DNA of 64,000 nucleotides from IMG/VR virus record IMGVR_UViG_3300036781_000806, positions 1-64,000 of that record, one strand, 5' to 3'. This DNA is from a virus. The first letter of the stretch is position 1; each line of letters opens with the position of its first letter. A program made the position numbers and the translations under genes. Below the pieces are notes generated by a model. It ran no database searches and was not told the DNA's origin. It worked only from the letters and a program-made list of their open reading frames with translations. Of this stretch, positions 15,501 through 23,873 are shown in pieces.

Positions 15501-17006
15501 CGTCATCAGGAAATCGTCCACGGTGTCGGGGTCCTCGCCGTGCAATTCACGCAAACCCAAACTCGTATTCGAGGTCACGACTAGTTGAGAATTGACCTTG
15601 AAGCCTTGCGGCAACTGGCCATCGGCCATCGGGCTGATGATGTAGTGGTAGCCGTCGCTGTTGGTGTAGACCTGCATCCCGGTGTACTGACCGATGCGGC
15701 CCGCGCCCACGATTCCCAGCACATCAAAGAAGTCGCCCTCGTCACGCACCGCTGCCACGAGGCAGTTCGCAAAGAAAGCGTTGCCGGGGTCACCGTCGTC
15801 ATCGCAGTAAATCTCCGGGAGGGCCTGACCGAAAATCGAATCACTCGCAATCGAGGTTGCCGTCACAGAGTTGCGGTCAAAGCCTAGGAAGCCGGAGCTG
15901 TTGTCGAGAATCTGAACGCCCTGCTGCAAGATGCGGACACCGCCAAAATAGGCCTGCATCCCATGCTGGACACAACCCGATCCGGTGGGATCGTCGTATT
16001 GATAGCTGCACTGGTTGGCATCGCCGCCGCTGCCTGCCGAACCGTACGGGCAATTGGCTCCGTCGTTAAACTTCTTCCAGCAGGTGCGCGAGATCGTTCG
16101 GGTCGGATAGGGCTGTGTGACGCGCCACAGGCCGTCCGAGCAGTGCATCGTGAAAATAGCGGAACCATCGGATTGATAGCTGACTACGAATCCCTTCCAC
16201 AGTTGCAGCAGGATGCCGGTCTGGACGTGGTAGAGGCAGAGATCAATCGAGGCGTTCTTGAGTTCCGTGGCGTTGGCAAGCCTGACCATGGCTCGGTCAG
16301 CATTGCCGAAGCTGAACTGGACGTTATCGGCAGCGCCGCTGATGTTCTGCGACATGATGACCGAAGTGCCGGGTTCACCAATGTCGAGCAGGCGCGGCAA
16401 ATAAACCTTGTCGCCGACCGTGACACGCCGGTCACTCAGGTAAATGTCGGGTACCGACTCGTCCAGAACTTTGATGTGGACAAGCGGAATGATCTGCTGA
16501 ACCTGATTGGCCAGGGCGGTGTTGAGAACGTCAGATGGGAAGCGTGTAACGACTGCGTTGATCGGTCCACCAAAGCTTGGAGCACCATAGTCCGGTGCGC
16601 CCGTGACGGTCGGGGCTTCGAGGAACGTCAACCCGGCTTGGCACATTGAAGCCAAGTGCTGGATGCTGACTGGTGCAACATCGAACACCACCTCGACGGG
16701 TGTGGTCGTATGATCGCCGGTCGGAGCGTTGTAGATGAAGGACTGATAACTGCCCTGGACGGACTCGTAGAAGTCGAGCAGGAGCGCCGCGTCAAGCTGA
16801 TTGAGGGCTTGGCGCTTGAAGATGAACTTGCGCGGGCCAATGCCCGAGAGGAATGTCTGGTTGGCCTTGGTCGCTAGCTCACCAAAACGATGGGTGACGG
16901 TCGTATACGGAGACTGCGTGGAATAGCCGAAATCGGAGACCAGCGGAAATGTCAGGCCGCTGCTTTTGGGCGTAGGGAAGGTGATGGGTCCGAGAGTGTC
17001 TGCCAT
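12510..17006 (-). CDS. Tail hub/tip protein (1498 aa), lambda gpJ-like
   Basis: The largest gene of the window. Residues 1-140 resemble distal tail or baseplate proteins. Residues about 173-350 match the tail-assembly type with DUF2163/BR0599 features, including a Cys cluster C309, C319, C333, C345 (RTCWKKF, then CPYG). Residues about 560-900 resemble the hub region of gpJ-like proteins (VRDWLTEIMRCCNGFF). The C-terminal part contains beta-sandwich and FN3-like segments. It appears to merge functions of lambda L/I/J in one chain. It would plug the tail and carry the fibres. Module 2 has no counterpart. Confidence 0.8.
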   Translation of the reverse strand: MADTLGPITFPTPKSSGLTFPLVSDFGYSTQSPYTTVTHRFGELATKANQTFLSGIGPRKFIFKRQALNQLDAALLLDFYESVQGSYQSFIYNAPTGDHTTTPVEVVFDVAPVSIQHLASMCQAGLTFLEAPTVTGAPDYGAPSFGGPINAVVTRFPSDVLNTALANQVQQIIPLVHIKVLDESVPDIYLSDRRVTVGDKVYLPRLLDIGEPGTSVIMSQNISGAADNVQFSFGNADRAMVRLANATELKNASIDLCLYHVQTGILLQLWKGFVVSYQSDGSAIFTMHCSDGLWRVTQPYPTRTISRTCWKKFNDGANCPYGSAGSGGDANQCSYQYDDPTGSGCVQHGMQAYFGGVRILQQGVQILDNSSGFLGFDRNSVTATSIASDSIFGQALPEIYCDDDGDPGNAFFANCLVAAVRDEGDFFDVLGIVGAGRIGQYTGMQVYTNSDGYHYIISPMADGQLPQGFKVNSQLVVTSNTSLGLRELHGEDPDTVDDFLMTAGGAIQGDNKAAGLAFVDLRYAKPSGINPSTTDSHSMVVPVSKGLSGWVWDADGTRTSVSGLTNPFWIAVNVYLRALGLFNADSATQLDTFVLESLVNQDGVSGCAQIADLVVDDLLGVGTEKQFRFMGTFAQQKPVRDWLTEIMRCCNGFFTFEFGKLKLGIRENAASVSAFTAGNTLYQSLRLAPVDAQFERLEISFADKAAQYQANTATYEDKDHETYYGRNGSPLVKQMHSVGISSLSQALRVTATLTREEVGGISSGNTFNNGTSIDATEWRTARSAQWGTTILALETEVGQVVSMTHPDIPGKSGTVDVSGVNVTLTSGDQFTQYTGDTSLVNKEVVINGVQVTIAAVTDATHLVVSTPPGNGSGLAYGVATADWRITGWKLMKDWSIQIEGRTVTDSMYQLDIGPKPVDVAPLPLPVMFYPEPLGCWAPFQVQAPSTDALWPNQWTFDCQQVYNILADGSAQAYIVTEGKEPANEFIPNVGAPSITSGNVSRATTGGSLEGGKTYRVAICGRNADAVCTPPSEVILVQIPTGTNTNVFTINGIIWPPVSGLIDCAVFVSEFDDLICEQQIVTLTGSGDSISPTSITVTGPLKRSTWALPNPNSEKVRVKPKILWHGGILGAGVTSVSGTSLVSSDCVDGSLSDDYTGRQLVIIGREEGSAPYLSFNITAFDPSTGTFTLDQDASAVQKTDAFIVTFKGYDNSGSPTTFTDSGISNSLNYDIATKLPTPHSGLATDQDKGHIVRVIAGTNRGTKAKIVSNTSTSFTFDVPLVLDTDSVIIVEDGAWGPFADSSEITTSQSQLSTSIAVPTSNFLKQSVLVGGYTVDQNGIESDDVNAPVRMVYIYGTSANIAKPQLTLVFSGQSGNPDLMLNDTTTVGMMNIGGVLSEWSANAQEAPEGQAIYIDIFQSTDKGATYTSIFSGAGSGGGVLIPDGLSTLQNGSTFRTTPLNVSPGDMFYAKVLQTGATSPGGRVTINLYLTASNTTNIIAP

Positions 17007-17019
17007 TTGCGGGCAGAGG

Positions 17020-17025
17020 TATTTA
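17020..17025 (-). promoter_or_regulatory. TAAATA box before tail hub
   Basis: Minus-strand CCATAAATACCTC, ending 13 nt before the hub ATG at 17006. No Shine-Dalgarno sequence is visible between box and start. Confidence 0.45.
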
Positions 17026-17073
17026 TGGAACAGTCCCTTAGCGTGGCAGTCCGGCGAGTGGTAACTTCAGAGC

Positions 17074-17964
17074 ATGGTCACAAAGCTTGCGGAGTTGGCT
17101 ATAGTCGCAACTCTACTGACATTGGGCCAGAGGCTCACCGGCTATGAGAACAAACCGCTCGGCTATTTTCTATTTGTTTTGGCTGCCGCTGCGTTGGGCC
17201 ATTGGGTATGGAACTTCTATCGTGGTGACAAGGACAGTGAGCCGAGCCGAGGGCGCAAAATTGCTACAGTCGCGCTAGCGACGATCTTGATTGGGTGTGT
17301 GGGGTATCCGTGGGTCGTCGGGGCGGGAGCCTCCAAAGATGCGGGTTCGGCCAAGACGCTTGATGGAAGTGCGCTGGAGTTGGCAGCGATTCGTGACGTG
17401 GATACGTTCTTCGCCGGTAAGGATGAGGCCTCTCTTCGGGAGTTTTTTGGCGTCCGGGAGATGTTCGAGGTCAACATGAAGTATGAGACTGAGCGGCTAC
17501 AGCACTTCATGACGACCGGCAATAAAGAGTTTCCATTTGGTCCTTATATGGGAGATGGAACCGCAACGATTGATCTTGGGCTGCCCGGTACCCGCGCTTA
17601 CCCTTTCGGTGGAACTATCAAACTCGACACCGACCCTCGGATGGTACATCTTGCGATTATTCCAAGGTCGTACTCTGAAGGGAGGACGCGAATTTACAAA
17701 TATGAAACACTCATTGGCTTGCCTGATGGTTTGGTGAGTCCACTGAAGGACCTAGTGGCGGCGCTGGATGCGAACGTGAACACGCTAATTGCGGTTCTGA
17801 ATGACCAGTTACAATCTAACCGCAACTATTACTTGATGCGTGAAGACGGCCTGCCTGAATTCAGATACGCGATAGATCATGCTTATTACCAACGGTTTAA
17901 ATCGTTAAATCCGATTGCCGACAAAATTCGTGAATCTGCCAGAGCATCGCTTGGCTTGAAGTGA
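17074..17964 (+). CDS. Membrane protein inserted in late module 1 (moron)
   Basis: A 296-residue protein, antisense to the surrounding late genes and inserted between the tail hub and the minor tail protein. Three N-terminal membrane segments (about 4-20, 28-47 and 65-85) are followed by a soluble domain of about 200 residues. It is not recognisable as a virion protein. Morons in this position are often expressed in the lysogen and can act in superinfection exclusion, but that is inference. Confidence 0.75.
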   Translation: MVTKLAELAIVATLLTLGQRLTGYENKPLGYFLFVLAAAALGHWVWNFYRGDKDSEPSRGRKIATVALATILIGCVGYPWVVGAGASKDAGSAKTLDGSALELAAIRDVDTFFAGKDEASLREFFGVREMFEVNMKYETERLQHFMTTGNKEFPFGPYMGDGTATIDLGLPGTRAYPFGGTIKLDTDPRMVHLAIIPRSYSEGRTRIYKYETLIGLPDGLVSPLKDLVAALDANVNTLIAVLNDQLQSNRNYYLMREDGLPEFRYAIDHAYYQRFKSLNPIADKIRESARASLGLK

Positions 17965-17976
17965 AGGCAGGCAGCC

Positions 17977-18432
17977 TTAGGCGATCTCTTGCAGCTCGAA
18001 CGAAACCGTTGTGAGCGCCATATCGGTCGTTTCGGTCCACGTCATGCTGGAAAATCGAACGACATGTCTACCGATCTCGTTATCCCCAGCCGGGTCGTAG
18101 TTAGAACCAACCGGAGCGTCGTCGGTTTCGTAGGGGTGGTACCACGTAAACGGAATCAGGCCGCCGTAATGACTGTTGAAGAAGTCACGCAGCGATTGGA
18201 GATTCAGTGCCCCTGGTCTGCCGGTGTCGGCATAGCTCGTGACGCGGGCCGACAACTTCCAAGTGCGGATCGACTCTGGCGCGTTCACGCCATCTTGGAT
18301 CAGATGCCGCTCGATGGTGTTGTCGTGATACTGCTGGGTCAGCACCGGAAAGATACGGGTTTCCTCGAAGCTCGTATAGAGCATCTGGGGGAGCACGCCA
18401 ACGGGGACTGCCGCCGCTAGATTTCTCGGCAT
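17977..18432 (-). CDS. Minor tail protein (gpM-like position), module 1
   Basis: A 151-residue protein between tape measure and hub, the lambda M/distal tail position. It begins MPRNLAAAVPVGVLPQML and contains FTWYHPYETD and GRHVVRFSSMTW. It aligns along its length with 57525-57983 of module 2 (shared VLPQMLYT, LIQDGVNAPESIR, WYHP). Probably the tail-tip ring that contacts the tape measure. The gap to the tape measure gene is only 3 nt. Confidence 0.78.
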   Translation of the reverse strand: MPRNLAAAVPVGVLPQMLYTSFEETRIFPVLTQQYHDNTIERHLIQDGVNAPESIRTWKLSARVTSYADTGRPGALNLQSLRDFFNSHYGGLIPFTWYHPYETDDAPVGSNYDPAGDNEIGRHVVRFSSMTWTETTDMALTTVSFELQEIA

Positions 18433-18435
18433 CGG

Positions 18436-21400
18436 CTACACCAACAGCAACGGCTGATTCAGCGTTGCGGAGTTCTGGACGCGCCCAATCGAATACTGAT
18501 TGGCTTGGCTGGTTTGCTGCTGCACGAAGTCAGGCGTCACCACTTGACCGGCCATGAAAGCGCCCGCCCCTTGGCCGTCGATGTGAAGGCTGATGCTGGT
18601 AGGGGTTGGTAACTGCGTGCTGGGCTGGCCTCCGTATGTCGGCAAGTTGGAAGCGTAGGTGTACGCTTGGCCGAACATGTAAGAGGCTTGCTGTTGAAGC
18701 TGTCCGCCCGACTCCACCAATCCGCCCGCATGAGGCATAGTCGAGCTAAGTGGCACTTTCTGCCCGGTGCCCGATGCGTAGACCATCAAACCGTTCCGGA
18801 TCTCAGGGTCTATCACGGCCAACGAGACTTTGCCGCCGTATTTCTGTTGCGCGACCTGGACGACCTTCTGGGCAAACTGAGTGTCAATCGTGACGTTGTA
18901 CCGCTGCTTGACGAGCCGCTTCGCTTCGTTGATGGGCGATTCCACACCGGCCAGTTTTTCGCCGATACCGGCAAGCGTGCCAGCAGCAGCGCCGATAGCA
19001 GCGCCGATTGGTCCACCAAATTTCATGCCGAGTGCCGCACCGCCGAGGCCAGATTCAAAGATCCCCAGACCGGTGCCACGGCTGTTGCCAAGCAGACCAG
19101 CTTCAGCCAGTGATGAACCACCCGCCACTAAAGCAGTGCCCGCGAGTCCATCGACGCCGGTGATGCGGCCACTGCCGGAAACCTTCGCGCCACCGACGCC
19201 TGTGAAATCACCAGCGTGCGTGAACCCACCCCAGTTCAGGCCTTTGAAGTTTGAGAGGTTGAAGCCCTTGCCGCCGAGACCCCTGAGGATTCCACCGAAG
19301 GCACCAGAACTCGGTAGGGACATACCTGAGGGGATACCGGCTGATTCAGTCGCGAAACCGCCGCCGCTGCCACCCGTAGGTTCTACGGCTGATGGGAAGA
19401 ACCCGCCACCACCCGATGCTGGATGGAATGGACTGGAGATCCAGCCACCGCCACCAGAAGACGAGACACCGGGAGTGGTCCCGGTACCCACGACTTGGAC
19501 GAACAGCGGCTTGCTAGCCACAGAGCCGTCATTCTTACCGAACACCACAGGCTGCAAGAAGCTCGCAGTCACGCTGGCCAAGCCTGATTCGATCGGCTTC
19601 AAAGCCGCGTCGCGGACGGTCGTGGTCAACTGCTTATTGAAGGCTTTCGGATTCGTGAAGAGCGTGTGATACAGGCCCTCGGCGGTCTTCTTGATTTCGT
19701 CAAGCTGGCGCTTCTGTTCGTTGGCAAACTCGACGGCTTGCTGGTTTTCAAGCTCGTACACTTCCTTGGCGTTTTTGAGCTTCAAGTCCTTGATGGTGTT
19801 TTCGAGCTGGCCATCGTTGAGGTGCTTCTCTCGCGCCAACTGTAGGTCGTAAGCCAGTTCTTCGTTAGCGAACTTCTTCTTGATTTCGAGTTGCTCTAGG
19901 GAGTTCCGGAGCCGCGCTTGCGGCGTGTCCGCGCCGATGCCTGCCAGCTTGGATTGGTCGAGTTCTTGGGTCTGGCGCAATGACATCTCGGCGCGATCCG
20001 CCGCGATGCTGGCTGTCCTAATCCCCTCGGCCACTTTAAGAAGCTCCCTTACCCGCTCCTCATTAATCTTGAGGCCGCTTTTGATGTTCGAAGCGTTGGG
20101 ATCTTCTTCGCCCTTGCCATGATTGAAGGCGAGCTTGTCGAACTCTTCCTGATACTTCTTCTGCTTCGCCGCAACTTCCTGCTGCAACGCGGCGGGTGCT
20201 GCCCCCAGCAGAGCCGTAAGGTTGTCACCCTTGGCCTTGGCGAGTTCATCAAACAGGCGTGTGCTCTCGGGCAACTGGCTGTCTTTCTTGTTAAGACCGG
20301 TCTGGACGCTGCCGATCAGTTCCAGGATGCGCTTGTGCTCAGTTTCGGCTTCTGTCAGCGCCTTGATCTGATGTTCAAGGTCCTGGATGCCCTTGAGGTC
20401 ACGGGCGAACTCGGCGCGATCCGCGATGGCGACGATGCCGTTCTTCTTGAGGGCGTCGGCGTCCTCTCGCAGATCCTTGAGCTTCTCCTTGAGCTTGTCG
20501 ATGGGATCGAGATAGCGTTGCTCGATGGAAGCGGTGCCTTGGCGGAGGCCAGCTTGAACCGCAAGTTGCGCGTCCGCATCGGCAGCGAAGTTCGGTGGCT
20601 TGGGTCGTTGGTTCAACTGGGCAAGCCCCTCCACGGAATCCATCATGCTGTTGAAGTCCAGGAAGCCGGAAGCCACCGGCCCACCCAGTGCAACTGCTGC
20701 CCCCTTCGCACCATTGGCTAGAAAGGACTTCAGCCAATCTGGTGCCTTGGCAGTGATGTTGATAAGCCCTTCGATGGGAGTAGCGATCTGCCGTTTGAGA
20801 GCTTCCCACTCTAGCCCGACCTGCTTGAGATGCGTAGCTGCTTCTTCGGCTTGGTGGAGCGGGTCCTCTAGACCAAAGCCCATCGCTTCCACGGCATGCT
20901 TTAGATCGCCATACTTCTCAACGAGCACCTGAACGTCTTTTGCACCTTTCTTGCCGAGGATTTCGTTGGCAAGGGCAATCTGTTCGGTCTTGTTGGGAAT
21001 TTGGCTGAGCTTCTCCAGAGTCTCCTCGATCAACTGCCCGCCTTCTTTCTGTTCACCCGAAAGATCAACCGTAGAGATCTTCAAGCGAGCAAGTGCAGAT
21101 TCCATGGTGCGGGCCTTCTGCCCGCCCTGATCGAGAGACACGGCCATCGTTGCGCCAGCGCGGGCGAGTCCGTCGATCTCGACTCCGACCAACTTGCCCA
21201 TAGCCTGGAGCTTGTCGAGGTGACCAACAGAGATGCCTGTCTGGGCCGACAAGATCTTGAGATGCTCTGCGTCTTCCGCGAAGCCTTTGGCGATACTGAA
21301 TAGGGCGGTGCCCAAGGCAGTAGCGGCGATGACGGTTCCGGCAAACACGCTGCCCACCGGTCCGATCTTTTCGAGCAAGCCTGTGATCGCGCCCTGTGCC

Positions 21401-21822
21401 GCCTCGACCGGCGACTGCACGAACTGCTCGATGCCCCGACCAAAACTCTTGAGACCGTTTTCGTCCCCACCCTTCTCGGCAGCGATGAGCTTCTGATAGG
21501 CCGCAGTCACGCGGTTAACGGCTTGCTCGTCCTGCTGATATTTCTTGATGAGCCGGTCTCGGTCTGCGATGAGCTTATCGACGCCGGATCGACCAGCAAG
21601 TTCTGCTTGGCGTTCGAGTGACTTTAGAAACCGCTCCTGGGACTGGGTGGCCTTGTCGCTGAACTTGATGAGGTCATTCGAGACCTTGGCAAAAGCGGCG
21701 CTCAGCTTCTCGTTGTGGCCAGTCAGCTTGCTTTCGGAGTTGGCAATCCCATCGTTCAGGGTCTGCAACGCTTTGAGCGTTGACCGGGTATCGATTTCAT
21801 AAACCGCTGTCTCAAGTCCCAT
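18436..21822 (-). CDS. Tape measure protein, module 1
   Basis: Sets tail length and is ejected with DNA. The frame is open to 21855 (1139 aa), but the ATG at 21822 (1128 aa, MGLETAVYEIDTRST) matches the module 2 start and lies just after the TAAATA box. Features are an N-terminal coiled coil, hydrophobic helices near 170-210, a long Lys/Glu/Gln-rich middle, a Gly/Pro-rich segment and a conserved C-terminal domain (QKYGGKVSLAVIDPEIRNG). N- and C-terminal parts are very close to module 2; the middle is diverged and shorter. Confidence 0.88.
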   Translation of the reverse strand: MGLETAVYEIDTRSTLKALQTLNDGIANSESKLTGHNEKLSAAFAKVSNDLIKFSDKATQSQERFLKSLERQAELAGRSGVDKLIADRDRLIKKYQQDEQAVNRVTAAYQKLIAAEKGGDENGLKSFGRGIEQFVQSPVEAAQGAITGLLEKIGPVGSVFAGTVIAATALGTALFSIAKGFAEDAEHLKILSAQTGISVGHLDKLQAMGKLVGVEIDGLARAGATMAVSLDQGGQKARTMESALARLKISTVDLSGEQKEGGQLIEETLEKLSQIPNKTEQIALANEILGKKGAKDVQVLVEKYGDLKHAVEAMGFGLEDPLHQAEEAATHLKQVGLEWEALKRQIATPIEGLINITAKAPDWLKSFLANGAKGAAVALGGPVASGFLDFNSMMDSVEGLAQLNQRPKPPNFAADADAQLAVQAGLRQGTASIEQRYLDPIDKLKEKLKDLREDADALKKNGIVAIADRAEFARDLKGIQDLEHQIKALTEAETEHKRILELIGSVQTGLNKKDSQLPESTRLFDELAKAKGDNLTALLGAAPAALQQEVAAKQKKYQEEFDKLAFNHGKGEEDPNASNIKSGLKINEERVRELLKVAEGIRTASIAADRAEMSLRQTQELDQSKLAGIGADTPQARLRNSLEQLEIKKKFANEELAYDLQLAREKHLNDGQLENTIKDLKLKNAKEVYELENQQAVEFANEQKRQLDEIKKTAEGLYHTLFTNPKAFNKQLTTTVRDAALKPIESGLASVTASFLQPVVFGKNDGSVASKPLFVQVVGTGTTPGVSSSGGGGWISSPFHPASGGGGFFPSAVEPTGGSGGGFATESAGIPSGMSLPSSGAFGGILRGLGGKGFNLSNFKGLNWGGFTHAGDFTGVGGAKVSGSGRITGVDGLAGTALVAGGSSLAEAGLLGNSRGTGLGIFESGLGGAALGMKFGGPIGAAIGAAAGTLAGIGEKLAGVESPINEAKRLVKQRYNVTIDTQFAQKVVQVAQQKYGGKVSLAVIDPEIRNGLMVYASGTGQKVPLSSTMPHAGGLVESGGQLQQQASYMFGQAYTYASNLPTYGGQPSTQLPTPTSISLHIDGQGAGAFMAGQVVTPDFVQQQTSQANQYSIGRVQNSATLNQPLLLV

Positions 21823-21829
21823 GCCCAGG

Positions 21830-21835
21830 TATTTA
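21830..21835 (-). promoter_or_regulatory. TAAATA box before tape measure, module 1
   Basis: Minus-strand CCCATAAATACCTGGGCATG: the box ends 7 nt before the preferred ATG at 21822. No Shine-Dalgarno sequence. Counterpart of 53625-53630. Confidence 0.5.
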
Positions 21836-21895
21836 TGGGGTGGGATTGTGGCCAAACGTTCACCCGTGCTGGACTGGAATTTTGGGAGGATTCAC

Positions 21896-22231
21896 ATGAA
21901 GTGTTGGCATTGCAATGAAATTATGGCTGACGGAATGCAGTTCTGCTCGGGTTGCGGATCGAACAGAAAATCAACCTTGAGGCACCGGCGAACACGGACG
22001 CTTGCCTTGGTCATTGGAATCGGTGGCCCAGTCCTGTTTATGGTGGTGGTGTTCTTCATTGCCGCGTTCACGCCACCTGTACCGCTAACCCCACAGCAAA
22101 AGGCGGAGAAGGAGCAGAAGCTAAAGCTGATGCGGGAGTGGTGCACCGAAGAGTACGGCTTGATCGGCCCGGAGACTTGCGTGAAGCGCTGGTATGAATC
22201 GCAGCGCCAGCTCGAAGAACAGCTTCGCTAG
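21896..22231 (+). CDS. Zinc-ribbon membrane protein (moron), 111 aa
   Basis: Antisense to module 1, between the tape measure and the gp10-like gene. The ATG at 21896 has GGGAGG 6 nt upstream and is preferred over the open frame to 21821. It has an N-terminal zinc ribbon with two C-x2-C pairs (CWHC, CSGC), one membrane helix (about 39-61) and a charged cytoplasmic-looking C-terminus with two Cys. Module 2 carries an unrelated HEPN-like gene in the same slot. Confidence 0.72.
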   Translation: MKCWHCNEIMADGMQFCSGCGSNRKSTLRHRRTRTLALVIGIGGPVLFMVVVFFIAAFTPPVPLTPQQKAEKEQKLKLMREWCTEEYGLIGPETCVKRWYESQRQLEEQLR

Positions 22232-22680
22232 GCCACTTTGCGGAACTGAATTACATTTCCGGTCCGGAACACCGCCGCAACCGCCTGATTCAGCGCCACG
22301 GCGTCCTTAGGCGAGATCCCGAACATGCGATCGATTTGGTTATTGTAGTGTGCCTTCTGGTCTCCCATCGCATCGACAAACCCGATGATTCCCCGGTTCT
22401 GGTTCACCGACAACACCTGGAGTGATCGCAGCGTGCGCCCCGTCCAGGTCCAATCCCTCAGAGGTTGGAGGCCCCGCGCAGTTTTCGACTCAGGATACCC
22501 TCGTTTGTAAGTGCCGTCTTTCCTCATCCGACCCGGTTTCAGCGGCTTTGCTCGTTGGTCGTTGGCATCGATGCCCGAGGCGATCCTGGAGCGCATGCTG
22601 TCGGCAAGGGCTTTGCCGATGCCCGCCATCTGATCTGAACTGAACGGGGACAACGTGAATCGGGCGCGAGTTACCTTCAC
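22228..22680 (-). CDS. HK97 gp10-like/lambda Z-like minor tail protein, module 1
   Basis: A 150-residue protein with a GTG start, located between the G/GT chaperones and the tape measure. It begins with VTRARFTLSPFSSDQMAG and contains the block TWTGRTLRSLQVLSVNQNRG, which is identical in module 2 (52439-52876). Size and place suit a tail-head joining or tail completion protein. The GTG follows a TAAATA box by 5 nt and there is no clear Shine-Dalgarno sequence. Confidence 0.75.
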   Translation of the reverse strand: MKVTRARFTLSPFSSDQMAGIGKALADSMRSRIASGIDANDQRAKPLKPGRMRKDGTYKRGYPESKTARGLQPLRDWTWTGRTLRSLQVLSVNQNRGIIGFVDAMGDQKAHYNNQIDRMFGISPKDAVALNQAVAAVFRTGNVIQFRKVA

Positions 22681-22684
22681 GCCT

Positions 22685-23146
22685 TTATTTACCGAGCGGC
22701 TTCACTCTGGCCCAGTCAATCGGCTTCTGCTTCGTGGCTTCGATCCGTTCGCCCTGGTGCTTCTGCTGCTCCTGCTTCAACACATCCAAAGCCTGAGCCA
22801 TAACCGCCGACACATCTCCCCAGTCCACTTTGAAACTCTCGGTTGCCCGCTGCAAAATGATTGCGGCCTGTAGCAGCTTGCCCGCGTCGGAGTTCATTAG
22901 CTCTTGCGTTCGCTTGACCGGGCAGTCATCGCACTGAATGACGGTTGTGTCCGGGGAGCTACAGACCGGGCAGTCCTGATTGCGTGCCTTGGTAGTTGCG
23001 CCGCAGTCATCACACATCATCAGCGGATCCTGGAGGCGGAACGGACACTGGACAGGCCCGCCAGGGCAAAGCTCATCGGTACGCAGAAGCCTGTTGATTA
23101 GGAAGCGGAGAGTCGGCGGGTCCGGATAATCAGCAGGCTCTAGGCG
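22685..23146 (-). CDS. gpT-like -1 frameshift extension with zinc ribbon, module 1
   Basis: This frame has no good start of its own near its beginning. It is open from the slippery heptamer at 23152-23146 and gives about 153 residues fused to the G protein (337 aa in total). After PADYPDPPTLRFLINR it carries three C-x2-C pairs (CDDC, CPVC, CDDC) and a helical C-terminus. An internal ATG at 23020 could give the zinc-ribbon part alone. By analogy with lambda G/GT the fusion chaperones the tape measure and recruits tail tube subunits. The same arrangement exists in module 2. Confidence 0.75.
   Translation of the reverse strand, partial: RLEPADYPDPPTLRFLINRLLRTDELCPGGPVQCPFRLQDPLMMCDDCGATTKARNQDCPVCSSPDTTVIQCDDCPVKRTQELMNSDAGKLLQAAIILQRATESFKVDWGDVSAVMAQALDVLKQEQQKHQGERIEATKQKPIDWARVKPLGK
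22686..22691 (-). promoter_or_regulatory. TAAATA box before gp10-like gene, module 1
   Basis: Minus-strand GGTAAATAAAGGCGTG: the box overlaps the T-frame stop and ends 5 nt before the GTG at 22680. Counterpart of 52428-52433. Confidence 0.4.
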
Positions 23147-23697
23147 TTTGGGTCAACATTGACGTACGGGTCGATGGCGCTATGGACTTCATTAATCGCA
23201 CCCAGAGCCAGCGACTTGTGCAGGAGTGGGACGTCACAGCATTCCGCGTATCCTTCCCGACGCAGGAACAGGGCATCGAACAACTGCTGATTGGTCTTGA
23301 GGATGCTGGCTTCTTTGAAGGTAGGAAAGCGAAGAGTGAGGCCGACATTGCAGAGCGGCGTCTTGATCGAGACCACTAGCTCGTCGTTGACCGTCTCGGC
23401 TGACGTGACGGCAGCAGAGATGACCCAGCCAATGATGTGCTCGGCTTCGTATTCGTCGAACTCGTCGCCGTCTGGATCGAGCCGGATCGAGTTGAAGAGA
23501 TCAAGGTAAGGGATCTTATCTTCGCTGTCCGGATTCTTCCGCTTGAGCTTTGCAAACTTATCGGTCGTAGCCGCAAGCTCCTTGTCGGTCGGACGCCGGA
23601 TAACAGCAACCTTAGAAGGGTGCGGTACTTTGACCTTCAAGCCCTGCACCGTCTCTCCTGAATCGAGCTTGATGGTGTTTAATTCGCCGTAGAGCAT
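23140..23697 (-). CDS. Tail assembly chaperone G-like protein, module 1
   Basis: A 185-residue protein beginning MLYGELNTIKLDSGE, upstream of the tape measure in the lambda G position. It ends VDPNA and is closely similar to 51410-51961 (shared PTDKEL, YLDLFN, DEYEAEHIIGW). Most ribosomes would end at TAG 23142-23140; a minority slip at CCCAAAC into the zinc-ribbon frame. Expected to bind the tape measure before tail assembly. About 300 nt upstream are noncoding and include the structured repeat at 23874-23952. Confidence 0.83.
   Translation of the reverse strand: MLYGELNTIKLDSGETVQGLKVKVPHPSKVAVIRRPTDKELAATTDKFAKLKRKNPDSEDKIPYLDLFNSIRLDPDGDEFDEYEAEHIIGWVISAAVTSAETVNDELVVSIKTPLCNVGLTLRFPTFKEASILKTNQQLFDALFLRREGYAECCDVPLLHKSLALGAINEVHSAIDPYVNVDPNA
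23146..23152 (-). promoter_or_regulatory. -1 frameshift slippery heptamer, module 1
   Basis: Minus-strand C CCA AAC fits X_XXY_YYZ in the G frame (GAC CCA AAC GCC TAG). A -1 shift reads CGC CTA GAG onward into the open T frame. It is the same heptamer, at the same distance from the stop, as in module 2. Confidence 0.8.
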
Positions 23698-23873
23698 TTC
23701 GTATTCCTTAGCAACCGCAAAGCGCAGTCACTTTTATGTAGGGAGGCGGCGGAGAGAAGCGGTGCGTTGAACCAGTTTCAACGTTGTACTTTGCGCTACT
23801 ACACCCACCCCCATGCCTAAATGGTGGTTTCAAAGGTATTTGCGTTCGGTCACCGCAATGCACAAGGGGTATA

